The notes under the pieces: generated by a model
What the model saw: only the letters and a program-made list of their open reading frames with translations
Database searches by the model: none
What the model was told of the DNA's origin: nothing
Shown: in pieces, positions 27,000 through 39,090 of the stretch
How the letters are laid out: each line of letters begins with the position of its first letter
Numbering within the stretch: the first letter of the stretch is position 1
From: Rhizophagus clarus
Taxonomy: Eukaryota > Glomeromycota > Glomeromycetes > Glomerales > Glomeraceae
DNA length: 64,000 bases
Reading direction: 5' to 3'
Assembly: GCA_015698045.1 (NCBI GenBank)
Contig: BLAL01000298.1
Span: 62,001-126,000, forward strand
Program-made: the position numbers and the translations under genes

Positions 27000-27720
27000 T
27001 TTATTGCTTTGCAGGTATAAAAATATTTGTTTATTAATAATAATTATTTCATTATTTTTTACTTTTTTTTTACTTTGTATCGTAATACTGACAATAATAT
27101 ACATGTTTCCTTTATTTCTTTTTACTTGTACTTTAATACTAACGATCAATACTAACAATACTAATTATGTTTTTTTTACTCCTTTTACTTAATACTAACA
27201 ATATGTTTATTTTTTATTTTATCTCCTCTTTCTTTTATTTTTAATTTATTCTTTGCAGGTATAGAAATATTTGTTTATTAATACTAATTATTTTCGTTTT
27301 CTTTTTACCTCTGTTACTTTGTGTCGTAATACTAATAATAATATTCATATTTCCTTTATTCCTTTTTACTTTTACTTCAATACTAACAATACTAACAATA
27401 CTAATTATATTTTTTTTATTTTTTTTACTTAATACCAACAACATGTTTCTTTTTCCTCTTTCTTTTATTTTTAGTTTATTCTTTGCAGATATAAAAATAT
27501 TTGTTTATTAATACTAATTGTTTTAATATTAACGTGTTTTTTACCCTAATTGTTACTTTATATCGTAATACTAACAATACTATCTACGTTTCCTTTTTTT
27601 CTTTTACTTGTACTTTAATACTAACGATAATATCCATGTTTCTACTGTTTCTTTAACTCTTTTTACTCTAATATTAACAACACTAACAATACTAACAATA
27701 TTTCTTTTATCTTTATATCT
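27000..27720. repeat. Tandem units with TTTGCAG and TAATACTAAC motifs in E1
   Basis: The block TTTATTCTTTGCAGGTATAG, continuing AAATATTTGTTTATTAATA, occurs at about 27,000, 27,241 and 27,475. Between copies are CTTTTTACTT and AATACTAACAATACTAAC runs. Each looks like a strong intron 3' end on the plus strand, opposite to the E1 gene. E2 has fewer units. Confidence 0.7.
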
Positions 27721-29599
27721 AATACTAACGTTACTATAGCTGTTTCTTTTCTTTTTACATCTAATTGTATCGTTACTCTTTCTTTTTTTACTTTTATATA
27801 TTCTATATATAGTAATAAATACTTGTAATTTTTTATAATTTAATTCATATTATATCTAATAAAATATACATTATATAAACTTATAATACAAAAATGAATT
27901 TTGAAACATTACAAAATATTTATGTAAAATTACAAATTGTCAAAATATTTTAAAAAGTTGCGAAATATTACGCAATAAAATTACACAATATTACGAACTG
28001 TAAAATTACAAACCTTTGCATATCGTAATATTTTAAAATATTTAAAAAGCTACAAAATATTACGCTTACGTAAACTTGCGGTGGGTCTGAAAACTTACGA
28101 AATATTATATAAAATTACGAAATATTATGAATGCGTAAAATTATGAAATATTACGAACCATAAAATTATGAAACTTTGCATATCATAATATTTTGAAATA
28201 TTTTAAAAAATTACGAAATATTACTCTTTCGCAAACTTGCGGTAGATCTGAAAACTTACAAAATATTATGATGCGTAATCTTGCGCAACTTTTTGCACTA
28301 TAAAATTTCCTGATGGCTGTGTCAGCATTTGTCAATGACACATAATGGATCGCAAAAAATAGAATTGAAGCAAAAAGGATTCTAACAATTGCGGATAAAT
28401 TGTTTGATATCAACGACATCAAAATCAATAGTGAGAAATCTGAAATCATTGTCGTAAATCCAGAAGAGAGGGACAAAAATGGAAGTTTCCTGGAAATAGG
28501 AAAAAACGTTTTCGTCAATAAAGGAACAGATCTAATATGCATACTGGGTGTATGGTTCAAGGCAAATAAAGGAGACCAACACACAGAAGCTATAGTAAAA
28601 AAGGAAATATTAACAGTAGCAGGAGCAATTAAGCGTAAGCACATAACACACGCGCAAGCTATATACATCATTAATACTGTACTCCTCTCACAACTAGAAT
28701 ACAGATTAAAAACAACCATATGGGAAGACAAAAAATACGAGGAAGTATTCAAGCTGGTCATGCAGACAATTAAACATAAAGTACGACTTCCTAGCAACTG
28801 CCATGACAACATTCTCCTCCATTCAGCACAGAGTAAACTGAAAAACCTATGGAAAAACCAAATAGCAGTGCAAATAACAGAATTCTTAGTCGCACTTAAT
28901 GCCCAGTCGAAGTAGACTGACATACTCAAAATGAGATTAAAAAGGTACAACTAACGCTTAACATAACGTCCTGCATCTTATTGATGGAGCTGGATGTCAC
29001 AATTCCTAATAAAATGCCAAATAATCATGCCTATAACGTGTTGAGGAAAGCATATGACTATTTAGTGAAATTCAGCTACTAGTGGAAGATGATGAATGGG
29101 ACATATCAGTAATCAGTCCTAATGTGAGAAAATTTGTATACTAGTAGGCGTTAGAGATGCAAATGAAAGAAAAGGAAAGCATTATTAGGAAAGCTGCATC
29201 TTTTTCAATATACGGCACATTGCAACTGGTCAACCAAGATGCGTCAAGCACATTCACATGGCAGCAAGTCTGCGACATTAACAAGAGACCAGTAAAAGGG
29301 CAAATTCTGAAATGATTCAGACTGTTAGATCTTATACGAAATGCACCCTGCTTAAAAAACCACTACATAACGGAAGCTGAGCCCTCAAATGCAAATGTCA
29401 CCTCAGAATTAAACAGAAATACCTTGACAAATAGACAAGCATTTAGGATGACCCATCTATAGACAACAGGAAAAGAGAGTTTATCCACATGCAACAAGAG
29501 AACATACTAACATTTGGACAAATTAATAAAAAGCATATAATGGGAAAACATACAATACAATACTAGGTCACAACCAGCAGTGAGCAAGGATTAGACAGC

Positions 29600-29800
29600 A
29601 GGACTCCCTACAAAATAATCAAGTGCTGCAGTGGCTGCTCTCTGAATAATAAAAGAGTCAATAGAGAAAACTGCGGATGTTACTTTAACAAAAACTGTCT
29701 AGAACTAACTTGTATAAACAGGATTTACAACTACCGTAACAATCCAAATGCTAAAATAATTATAGATATTTTAGAAACTAATAATAGCTGAGAATACACT
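29600..29800 (+). pseudogene. LINE Cys-rich (zinc-binding-like) motif
   Basis: After several stop codons (28,915-29,600) a Cys-rich stretch reads CCSGCSLNNKRV, NCGCYF, NCLELTCINRIYNYR. The minus-strand LINE has the equivalent CSGCVLKDRRI, NCYDHTELRCINRV, so the motif is a conserved part of this LINE family. Metal binding is inferred from Cys spacing. Confidence 0.6.
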
Positions 29801-29939
29801 TCTCATACACATAGCCACATACAAGTAAATAATTATAACACAGTCCTTATACAAAACACACTAATAAACAATGAAGCCATGACACAGCACATAGAGTTAC
29901 TACACCAGGTAAAATCAAAATTTAACCCAGCTGAAACAA

Positions 29940-31368
29940 TTAACATGGCTCACTTGCAGACCACTTCAATGACAACTCCAATACCTTCACAAAACACATG
30001 GGCATAAAATGGGTGATACTAAATGAGAAAGAGGAAGTAATAATGGAATGTAGTAGTTCAATCACAGATTGGCCTTCATCCACACACGCAGAACTAGAAG
30101 CCATCTTGTCAGCCATACTAGTCCTATAGACAGGACAGAAAGCAAATATATTTACAGACTCACAGGCGGCTATAGACAGCATTAAGTACATAAGAACTAG
30201 CCTAGCAAGTGGGAAAAATAAAACACGAGTGTGGTAAAGTGCAACAATTACAGCATAATCAGTAGTATAATTAAGCTCATTGATAGCAAACTATTAGAAA
30301 TCATGTTAATTAAAGTTAAAGTCCATTCAGGAATTAAGGGTAATGAAGAAGCAGATAGGGTGGTCAAAAATGATACAGAAAAATCAATATACATTAAAAT
30401 AAAAGATGTGCAACAAAAAGATCTAACATATGACATCTATTGGGATGGTATAAGAATTGACAGACATATCAGAAAATTTATAGACAATCTATGTGAAGCT
30501 ACATTAGATGCAGCATGGTCTCTCAACTGAGTACACAGATCAATCTTTTCAGATCCAACTAATATGGTAGAAATAAAAGTTACTTGGACATTATTCAAAA
30601 AAAATACAGGATTTAACTGCACAACATTAACAACAAACAACAGGTTTATCAAACACTTAAAACTTACAAATTGTTTGCTCCCAACCTTAGAAATTATGAA
30701 AGAAAGAAGATATAATTTGTATGGTGACATAAAGTGCAGAGTCTGTCATGAAGAAAATGAAGATGATAATCACATAATATACTATTAACAGCTTAAAGAA
30801 AAGTGGCTAACTGTAGCTAACAACACTATGTGCAAATATGATCAAATACTTAAGGAATTTTTATCACAAGAAAAACACATTCAATTAAATCAGGAAGACA
30901 TACAATAACTATACTTATGGAACAAAAACTTCTTTGCACATACAACTGGCATTAACCATAACCTACCCATTCCTTTTGCACATCTAATGTTACGAAGTTT
31001 TTTCCCTAAGGGAAAATACAGAAAACTCAAGTCCATTGTCAAATCAAAAAAAAATAACACTAACAATTACTACTCTATTTTTAGAAGTATTTGTCAATGA
31101 ATTTTACAATGTTATTTGGCAACCACGTTGTAAAGAAATAAAAAAATGGGAATACATAAAAAGCATAAAAAAACAAGATATAAGGAAAAAACCAGCAGCA
31201 CATCAATGCATTGCATATGAACAGATTCTAACACTACAAATAGAAGATGGTGTATATGATTTAGAAAGAAGAAAAATCTTAAAACATAATGAGCAATGGT
31301 CAATAGCATTAGAAAAAGCAAGAAAACATATAAATCAGACTATCAGAGAAGGAAATAGGGTATTCTGA
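29940..31368 (+). pseudogene. LINE RNase H domain and C-terminal zinc-finger region, broken
   Basis: RNase H blocks: GSLADHFND, SSITDW, HAELEAIL (catalytic Glu), IFTDSQAAIDSI (catalytic Asp), VKVHSGIKGNEEADRVVK (terminal His/Asp block). Relative to the sister LINE (NIYINGSL) a small deletion with frameshift removed the residues carrying the first catalytic Asp. Next comes a C-terminal region with CRVCHEENEDDNHIIYY, where the last Cys of the sister copy has become Tyr. The final piece (31,036-31,368) ends TIREGNRVF, stop. Several stops interrupt the frame. Confidence 0.8.
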
Positions 31369-31676
31369 AAGGTATATAATAATACAAAAGTATACAAATT
31401 TAATTTAACTTCTTTTTTTTCTTTTTGTTCAGAGGGTAGTGAAAGCATATACTGAAGCCATATAACATAATAATCCTATGTAATTCAATAGTTATTATGG
31501 AAGGATATGAGTAAATTCATAAGATGATGGTAGGCACAGGAGCAATCTTCTAAATAGGGGACCAGTTTGGAGTTTTAATAAATTAGTTATATACAACAAA
31601 TATTTCTGTATTCTACTATATAATTAATAAACTCACAAATTGCACTACCTTGCAAACAAAAAAAAAGGGTGATAGA

Positions 31677-32150
31677 AAATAAGAAAGAAAAAAATTATGT
31701 TTACAAAATTTTAAAATTTGTAATCTTCCAATATTATTTTTATATCCAATAACTAATTTTACATCATTTTAGCATAGAAAATTTTTTAATAATTTTTTAA
31801 TTAATTAATAAAATTTATTAGTAAACTTTATTTTGGTCAATATTAACTCTAAAAAAATGATTTTACTACTATTAGAACTATCCTAATGAGATGAATCTAA
31901 TGGTATAAATTTTATCAAATCTGATTACTGAATGTTAAATAAATTATGAAAATATTATTTATTTTTTACTTAAAAATTTAGAAATTTATTTTTAAAATTT
32001 TTTTTTATAATAAAAGTTTTTATATATATATATTATTTATTATATATTTTTGTAAAAAAATTTTATATATATATATAATAAAAATTTTATAATAAACTCA
32101 GATATTAAATTATATAAAATTATATAAAATTTAAACTTATATACTGATTT
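31677..32150. other. AT-rich spacer after the LINE
   Basis: About 470 bases of AT-rich DNA between the LINE target duplication and a TA-flanked MITE. No gene or repeat with clear ends seen. Confidence 0.6.
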
Positions 32151-32152
32151 TA

Positions 32153-33105
32153 CAGTGTGTTAAGAAAATAATTGCGCAAATAAAAACCTCAATATCTTCA
32201 CAACTAAAAATGTTAGGCAGCTGAAATTTTATTTATAAAAAGTTTATAATATACTTTATTAAATATTAAAATTTTAATATTTGGTTTTATAGATATTGTT
32301 TTCTTAAAACTAGTATGAACATATTTTTTAAAATGTTTAAAAATTATTATCTTTATTTTTGAATCTATAAATCATTATACACATTAAATTTCTTAACATT
32401 AGTAGTCATAATTGAGCAAAAATTATGTGCATTATAAAAAAAACATTTCTTTACAACAAACATATTTAAAACAATTTTGATGCAATTTGAATCATTGATT
32501 ATTGAAAAAATAAATGTAAATGATGATATAAAATTGAAATTATTTTTTATAACGATTTAATTTAGTTTTCTTTGTAACTAATGATTTAAATCACATGAAA
32601 TTAACTTATTTTTGTTAGGAAACATCAATTCTATAAAAGAAAAAAATTTGGTTTTAATTTGGACTTAAAGTCAACGAGAATTTAAGCATATAATGTACGC
32701 ATATGATAATTTGCCGATCTTAACATATTCAAATTAAAATTTGCCAGATTATTAATTTTCTTAGATTCATAATATTTTAAAGAATTTTTTTTTCTTATAT
32801 CATTTATAAGGATCTATTGTATACTAATATTTATTATTTTTATATATTTTTTAGTTTAACCAGTATCATTTAACCAATAGTGTTAATTAATTAAAATTTA
32901 GGCATTTAATTAATGTTAATTATACTTTTTTTAGCTATTAAGAGGAAATTAACAAATGTACAATGAAATTTTTTTTAAAATATATTAAATAGAAGGTAAA
33001 TAACATGTATTACATTATTTATTTTATAAATAAATGCATTATCCCACTATTTTTTTATTTAATTAATTTTATATTACATTGCACAACTATTTTCTTAACA
33101 CACTG
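32153..33105. mobile_element. Tc1/mariner-type MITE, 953 bp
   Basis: Inverted ends CAGTGTGTTAAGAAAATA..TTG.GCAA match at 25 of 27 positions. TA lies on both sides (32,151-32,152; 33,106-33,107). The interior is AT-rich with no transposase reading, so it is non-autonomous. Confidence 0.85.
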
Positions 33106-33169
33106 TATATAAAGCTTTTAGTAAAATTAAATGTATAAAGTTATATTAAAATTTTTAGAATTGGATCTG

Positions 33170-33496
33170 AGTTATATATATTCTTTAGAATCTTAGTAGA
33201 ACATCTTATTCATATAACAAAGATTTATATATATATATATATATATAGAATTTTAATTTTATATGTATATTAATAAAAATTTTTTATAAAAAATTTTTTT
33301 AAACTAATATTTCTTTTCTATTATTTTATATATTTTAATTTTATAAACATAATGTTATATTTAATATTTATAAAAAAAATCATATTAGTTTTTATAATAA
33401 TATTCTCATATTCTTATTTTTTGTTTACTAATTTTACTTATAAATAAAATGAATTTTGAACAAATAAAATTATCTTTTTATGTTTAAGTAAGTTGT
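33170..33496 (+). repeat. Dispersed repeat, left piece (relative of the 43.5-44.9 kb element)
   Basis: The stretch from ATCTTATTCATATAACAAAG onward is colinear with 43,650-43,935 inside the element at 43,464-44,903. The piece continues at 35,559 after the hAT-type insertion. No coding potential. Confidence 0.7.
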
Positions 33497-33504
33497 TTAG
33501 TAAT

Positions 33505-35550
33505 TAGAGTTCTGCAAAAAATCTGATCTGATTAGATTCGATCCAGATCTGATCTGGTCAGATCTAGATCAGATTATAGTATTATAATCCACAGATCGGA
33601 TTCAGATTCCAAATTTGAATTCGAAGTTCAGATTCGGATTTGAAATTATATAATCCGAATCTGTCGAATTGAATCCAGATCAGATCTGCTGAATCTAGAT
33701 CGGATCATAAGATCTGTTAATCCAAGCGTTTTTGTTTATAAAATTGCAAAAAAAAATACCAGAACTGATAATTCTGGCGTTTTATATATATGAAGTTGCA
33801 AAAGAAATGTTGGAACAGATGGTTCTAGCGTTTTTTACATACCAAGTTGCAAACATCAGAATAGGCGATTCCATGTTTTTATTTATAAAATTTTAAAAAA
33901 AAAGGCTAGAATAGAACCGTGACCTATTAAATACGCCAAAATGGTGGTTTTTCACATTAATTTATAAAAAAAAAATGCTGAAATCGGCATTTTTTTTTGA
34001 ATAACACCGTTTATTAATGAAAAAAACATTAAATTATTTTTTAAATAAACGATTTAGAAAAAATATTAAATCATTTTGTTTTATTAAACAATTTAGGAAA
34101 ACCCCGTTAAAATCATTTTTTATTTATTAAAATGATTTTTAAAAGAAACGTTGAAATCATTTTTTTATTAAAATGATTTTAAAAAAAAGTAAAATCATTT
34201 TTTTTTTGTTAAACAATTTTAAAAAAAACAGTTAAAAATCATTTTTTTATTAAAACGATTTTAAAAAGAACCATTAAAGTCATTCTTTCATTAAAACGAT
34301 TTTAAAAAAAACTGTTAAAGTCGTTCTTTCATTAAAACGATTTTAAAAAAAAACGTAAAATTGTTTTTTTTTTATTAAACGATTTTAAAAGAGCGTAAAA
34401 TTGTTTTTTTATTAAAACAATTTTAAAAAAAACCAATAAAAATCATTTTTTTATTAAAATGATTTTAAAAAAAAAGTAAAATCATTTTTTTTTGATAAAT
34501 GATTTTAAAAAGTGTAAAATCGTTTTTTTTTATTAAAACGATTTTAAAAAAAATGTTAAAAATTGTTTTTTATTAAACAATTTTTTTTAAAAGTTAAAAT
34601 TGTTTTTTATTAAACGATTTTTTTAAAAAAAAAACGTTAAAAACTGTTTTTTTACTAAAACGATTTTTTTAAAAAACGTAAATTATTTTTTTTATTTAAA
34701 ACAATTTTAAAAAAACGTAAAATCAGTTTTTTTTTATTAAACGATTTTAAAAAACCGTTAAAATCATTCTTTCATTAAAATGATTTAAATAAAAATGTAA
34801 ATTGTTTTTTTATTAAACGATTTTAAAAAAGTGCAAAATTGTTTTTTATTAAAACGATTTTGAAAAAAAATGTAAAATCATTTTTTTTTATTAAACGATT
34901 CTAAAAAAACTGTTAAAATCATTTTTTATTAAAATGATTTTAAAAAGAACTATTAAAGTCGTTCTTTCATTAAAACGATTTTAAAAAAAAATGTAAAATC
35001 ATTTTTTTTATTAAACGATTTTAAAAAAGCGTAAAATCGTTTTTTTATTAAACGATTTTAAAAAAGCGTAAATCATTTTTTTATTAAACAATTTTAAAAA
35101 AGCGTAAAATCGTTTTTTTATTAAACGATTTTAAAAAAGCGTAAAATCGTTTTTTTATTAAAACAATTTTAAAAATACTGTTAAAAATCATTTTTTTATT
35201 AAAACAATTTTTAAAAAATATGTTAAAAATCATTCTTTCATTAAAACGATTTTTAAAAAAAAATGTAGAATCATTTTTTTATTAACTGTTAACGATTTTA
35301 AAAAAGCGTAAAATCATTTTTTTTTATTGTTATCTAAATCTGAATTTGGTCAGATTCAGATCAGATTCAGGTCAGATTCAGATCAAACTCAAATCAGATC
35401 CAGATTTTAAATTTAGGTCCACAGATCAGATTCGGATTTCAAATATATATCCGAATTACAGATCCAGATTTAAAATTGATAGATCTGGATCTGTCAGATC
35501 AGATTTAAATCTGGTAAAATCTGATCTAATCCGATCTGTGCAGAACCCTA
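33505..35550. mobile_element. hAT-type MITE with 8-bp TSD TTAGTAAT
   Basis: TTAGTAAT occurs at 33,497-33,504 and 35,551-35,558. The ends are TAGAGTTCTGCA and inverted TAGGGTTCTGCA, a hAT-like terminus. Just inside are arrays of AGATC.GATC.GATC motifs. The relative at 43,464-44,903 has the same flanking sequence without the insertion, so this is a clean empty-site comparison. No transposase reading. Confidence 0.9.
34010..35325. repeat. Array of ATCGTTTT/AAAACGAT hairpin units
   Basis: Some 30-plus tandem units of about 35-45 bases. Each has a T-rich arm (AAAATCGTTTTTT) and its complement (AAAACGATTTT) around TTATT, so every unit can fold on itself. CG is often TG or CA. Confidence 0.85.
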
Positions 35551-35558
35551 TTAGTAAT

Positions 35559-36128
35559 ATAAAAAGTATTAATATTTTAATTTTTATGAATCTAAATATA
35601 ATATTTGTGAAGATAATTATATTTTTTAAACAATACTAATCCTAAAATTTTCTTTTCTTTTTTAACTTCAGGATATAATAACATCACTTTAATCAAATAA
35701 AATTACTCTTTCTGCTTAAGTAGAGTTGTTCAGTAGAATCAAATCTATTTGCAATAAAAATTTTAGAATAATTAATCTAATATTTATGAAATGCAACCAA
35801 CTTTTGTATTTTTAATTATTTATTTATTATTTAAATGATTTTAACTTTAAAGTATAATTTTTTTTTTTATTTTAAATTAATTTGTTATCTTTAAAAAATT
35901 GTTCAAAGAGTTGTTAATAATTTATATTTTAATCTTTATAAATCTAAATACAATAATATTTATAAAAAATTGTATTTTTATAACAATACTAATTTCCAAA
36001 TTTTAAAACTATTTTTAATATAATTTAAATAAATTAAATTATTTTTTTATACTTAAATAAAATTATTTGTTATATTGAAATCTATTTGTATTTGATTTTT
36101 AAATTTATGAATTATTTTAATATTTAAT
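35559..36128 (+). repeat. Dispersed repeat, right piece
   Basis: Colinear with about 43,960-44,560 in the element at 43,464-44,903 (GATAATTATATTTTTTAAA, TTTTAGAAT.ATT, ACTTTTGTA.TTT.AATTATTTAT). It is the continuation of 33,170-33,496. No coding potential. Confidence 0.7.
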
Positions 36129-36136
36129 GTTTTATA

Positions 36137-37868
36137 TAGAAATGCGATCTGTGATCTGAGGATTCAGATAATTTGCCCATCCATTTGATTCAGCGCAGAT
36201 TTGGATTGATCCAGATAGATTACAGATAATCTGTATAATCTGGTTTATTTATAAAAATTAATTTTTAATAAAAAATTTTAAAAAATTGAAAAACAAATTG
36301 AAAAAATTTTATTTCTTTATTAAAACAAATTGAAAAAATTAATTTTTGAAATAAAAAAAACTGGTATATTTAATATATATAAAAACGCTGAAACATTTTT
36401 TATATTTAATTATCAGTTTCGGTATTTTTTTTGCAATTTTATATATAAAAAAATGCCTAAAAATTGTTAGTTTCAGTATAAAAATGCCAGAACTAATAGT
36501 TCTGACGCATTTACATGTAAAAATAAAAAAGAAAATGCCAGAACTATTAGTTCCAGCGCATATATACATGTAAAAATAAAAAAAATGCCAAAACTCACAG
36601 TTCTGGCATTTTATATGTAATGTTGATTAAAAAACGCTGAAACTACAGTTCTGGCTTTAACAATTTTTTCATTATTAAAAACGATTATTAAAAACGATTA
36701 AGAAAATCATTTTTTTTTAATATTATTACAAACGATTAAGAAAAATCATTTTTTTTATTACTTTATTATTAAAAACGATTAAGAAAAATCATTTTTTTTA
36801 ATATTTTTATTAAAAACAATCAAGAAAAATTGTTTTTTTTTTAATATTTTTATTAAAAACGATCAAGAAAAATCATTTTTTTTAATATTTTTATTAAAAA
36901 CGATCAAGAAAAATCATTTTTTTTTAATATTTTTATTAAAAACAATCAAGAAAAATCATTTTTTTTAATATTTTTATTAAAAACAATCAAGAAAAATCAT
37001 TTTTTTTTTAATATTTTTATTAAAAACAATTAAGAAAAATCATTTTTTTTATTACTTTATTATTAAAAACGATTAAGAAAATTGTTATTAAGAAAAATCA
37101 TTTTTTTTATTACTTTATTATTAAAAATGATTAAGTAAATCATTTTTTTTTTATTACTTTATTATCAAAAATGATTAAGAAAATCGTTTTTTTTAATATT
37201 TTTATTAAAACGATTAAGAAAAATCATTTTTTTATTACTTTATTATTAAAACGATTAATAAAATCATTTTTTTATTATTTTTGTTATTAAAAACGATTAA
37301 GAAAAATCATTTTTTTTATTATTTTTATTATTAAAAACGATTAAGAAAAATCATTTTTTTTATTATTTTTATTATTAAAAATGATTAAGAAAATCGTTAT
37401 GAAAGATTGAAAAAAAATGTTAGAACCATCATTACCGGTATTTTTTCATGCCGAAACTTAATAATTATATCAGTTTTTTTATATATACAAGAGTCAAGGC
37501 AATTACTCGACCCTACCCAATCCATTCAGAGCTCTAGAACTAATAGTTTCAGTGCATTTACATGTAAAAATAAAAAAAAATGCCAGAACTAATAGTTCCA
37601 GTGCCTAAAAATAAAAAAAATGCCAGAACTACATAATTTGGCATTTTTTTATATTTGTTTGACCCAAATATATGTTGGGTTAACAGTCGGGTCAGGTAGC
37701 CAACTAACATTGACATGACCTGAGTTCGGGTTATGAATTTGATGACCTGACCCAAATATTTTATTTTTTGTAAAAAAAATTCTGGATTGATCTGGAATCT
37801 GTCAGATGAATCCAGATCAATCTAAATCAGATCACAGATTATAAAATCTCATCCAGATCGCATTTCTA
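36137..37868. mobile_element. hAT-type MITE with 8-bp TSD GTTTTATA
   Basis: GTTTTATA lies at 36,129-36,136 and 37,869-37,876. The perfect inverted ends are TAGAAATGCGATCTG. Subterminal GATCTG/CAGATC motifs and internal GCCAGAACTAATAGTTCTGG palindromes are shared with the neighbouring hAT-type MITE. Near the right end, TTTGACCCAAATAT and its inverted copy (ATATGTTGGGT, GACCTGACCCAAATAT) form another local palindrome. No coding potential. Confidence 0.9.
36655..37405. repeat. Array of ACGATTAAGAAAAATC hairpin units
   Basis: About 15-20 units of AAAAACGATTAAGAAAAATC plus a T-run and ATTATT spacer. CGATT and AATCG/AATCA arms can pair within each unit. Same core words as the array at 34,010-35,325. 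Confidence 0.85.
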
Positions 37869-37876
37869 GTTTTATA

Positions 37877-38701
37877 TTTTATAAATAAAACAATTTTAAA
37901 AAGTAAATACCTTAAAGAAGTAAGTCTGGAGTACGAGTTTTACAAGAAAACTATCTATAACTAATTACAGAAGCAAATTCAAAAATTATGATACTCTTAA
38001 TCTAGTATCATTCAACTATATATTCTTCATATTTTCTATATTAACATTTATTCATAATTTATAAGAATATTTCCAACAGTATATATCTTTCACATGCTAG
38101 AAAAATCCTAGCAAATTGAAGTTCTATATTTCTTTTAAGAAGAAACAATGTAATAATTTATTCTGCATATCTTTCAGAAAATAAGAATATTAAATTCAAA
38201 ATAATTTATAAATCTAAAAATATTAACAAAATTCAAAAAAAGAAAAAAGAAAGTATAAATCTAAGTTTAGAAAATAAAAAAAAGGAATGTATAATTTTAA
38301 TAAACTAGACTAAGATATGAAAGAATGTAATTCTTCAATATATTATAAGCTTCTTGGTTTATTATCAGATGTTAATAAAAATTTAAAACTAGTTTTGACT
38401 TTTAGAAATACTTCTAGTTGCCAATAATATTTATATACTTTGAGATGTGACATATTACATTCAGAGTTAAAAAATCATACGTTTATATCATTCAAAATAA
38501 AAATATGTTCAAAGATCTATATGTAATATTAAAAAAGAAAATATGTATATATATCTATATGTGATTAAATAAAAACCTCTTATTTATCATATGATTGGCT
38601 GATTATTTGATAAGAGTAAACTAAAAAGTATTTTTTTTAAATAAAAAAAAGAAAATATAAAAATAAAAAAATATGAGTCAAAAATTTCCAGAAGAAAGTT
38701 T
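37877..38701. repeat. Dispersed repeat without clear ends
   Basis: No gene. Parts recur elsewhere: AAGAAAACTATCTATAACTA (about 37,946) has a diverged relative at about 51,755. The stretch around TATGATTGGCTGATTAT (38,588) recurs at about 57,500. Confidence 0.55.
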
Positions 38702-38727
38702 TTACACTGGTCAAAATCGATGCTATC

Positions 38728-39090
38728 GGGTACATATCGGGTACATATCGGGTACCTGATATGTACCCGATATGTGTGAAATATGTGTATGCTATTTAAT
38801 AATACTACACATATCGGGTACCCGATATGTACCCGTCGGATGCAGAAAATCGGTGACATATAACGTACATATCGGGTACATTTCTCATACATATTGGGTA
38901 GTTAAATATCGGTTACATATCATAGATTTATTGGGTACCCGATATATTTTAAAAAAATATCGGACAGATATTATACACTTATCGGATAGTGCTAATAAGT
39001 ATCCTATATATACCCGATATGTATCCTATTTGTATTTGAAATATAAGCATAATTTCATAATTTTCACACATATCGGATAGCCGAAAAGTA
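38728..39090. repeat. Left subterminal TATCGGGTAC array of E3
   Basis: About a dozen copies of ATATCGGGTAC or its inverse GTACCCGATAT, some fused into ATATCGGGTACCCGATAT, plus decayed forms (ATATCGGACAG, TATCGGATAG). The same motif is clustered at the right end (about 43,110-43,312). Confidence 0.85.

Larger units (their letters stand above)
24010..28312 (-). mobile_element. E1: inverted-repeat element with decayed trihelix gene
   Basis: A 4.3 kb element inserted in the LINE reverse transcriptase. The left end CAGGAAATTTTATAAGGC matches the inverted right end (GCACTATAAAATTTCCTG), with AT on both sides (24,008-24,009; 28,313-28,314). The LINE frame across the site is restored if one AT remains. 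It is a reversed relative of E2 (46,075-49,593), with the same termini, internal repeats and gene. A 50-bp repeat array fills the left arm, the gene is on the minus strand near the middle, and a TAATACTAAC-rich region fills the right arm. No transposase was found. The AT duplication recalls ISL2EU/Harbinger-group transposons, but that is inference. Confidence 0.88.
23255..28915 (+). pseudogene. LINE reverse transcriptase, split by element E1
   Basis: Left part 23,255-24,009, right part 28,315-28,915. Readable RT blocks: DKSALGISNISYKLIKKAG, LYLISK, ARIRPI, PNYSGLPDESTSTPLAII, SQDMAKAFDSV (catalytic Asp), GIDQREVISPIV, then AVSAFVNDT where the sister copy has ALAYADDT. The second Asp of the YADD box is Asn-Asp here. 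Stops: TGA 23,660 (W), TGA 23,879 (W), TAG near 23,954 (W), TAA near 28,350 (Q). Removing E1 and one AT copy restores the frame ACC-GTC-ATG-GCT-GTG. The downstream part (to 28,915) is the thumb region (GVWFKANKGDQHTEAI, LPSNCHDNILLHSAQ). Confidence 0.88.
21167..31666 (+). mobile_element. LINE (APE endonuclease, RT, RNase H, zinc finger), decayed
   Basis: A non-LTR retrotransposon flanked by the direct repeat GGGTGATAGA (21,157-21,166 and 31,667-31,676). It ends in CACTACCTTGC plus an A-tail, the same 3' end as the second LINE in this window. Without the 4.3 kb element inserted at 24,010 it is about 6.2 kb. In order it encodes an AP-endonuclease domain, a linker, reverse transcriptase, a Cys-rich motif, RNase H with the HSG..GNE.AD block, and a C-terminal CxxC...H zinc-finger region. 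Multiple stop codons and one frameshift make it non-functional. Proteins of this type are, from memory, very common in arbuscular mycorrhizal fungi. Confidence 0.9.

Noticed and set aside
28183-28950. A 255-codon open frame on the minus strand.
   Set aside because: It is the shadow of the LINE thumb region read on the plus strand, where conserved motifs lie. Similar shadows at 21,531-21,887 and 63,076-63,627 were also dropped.
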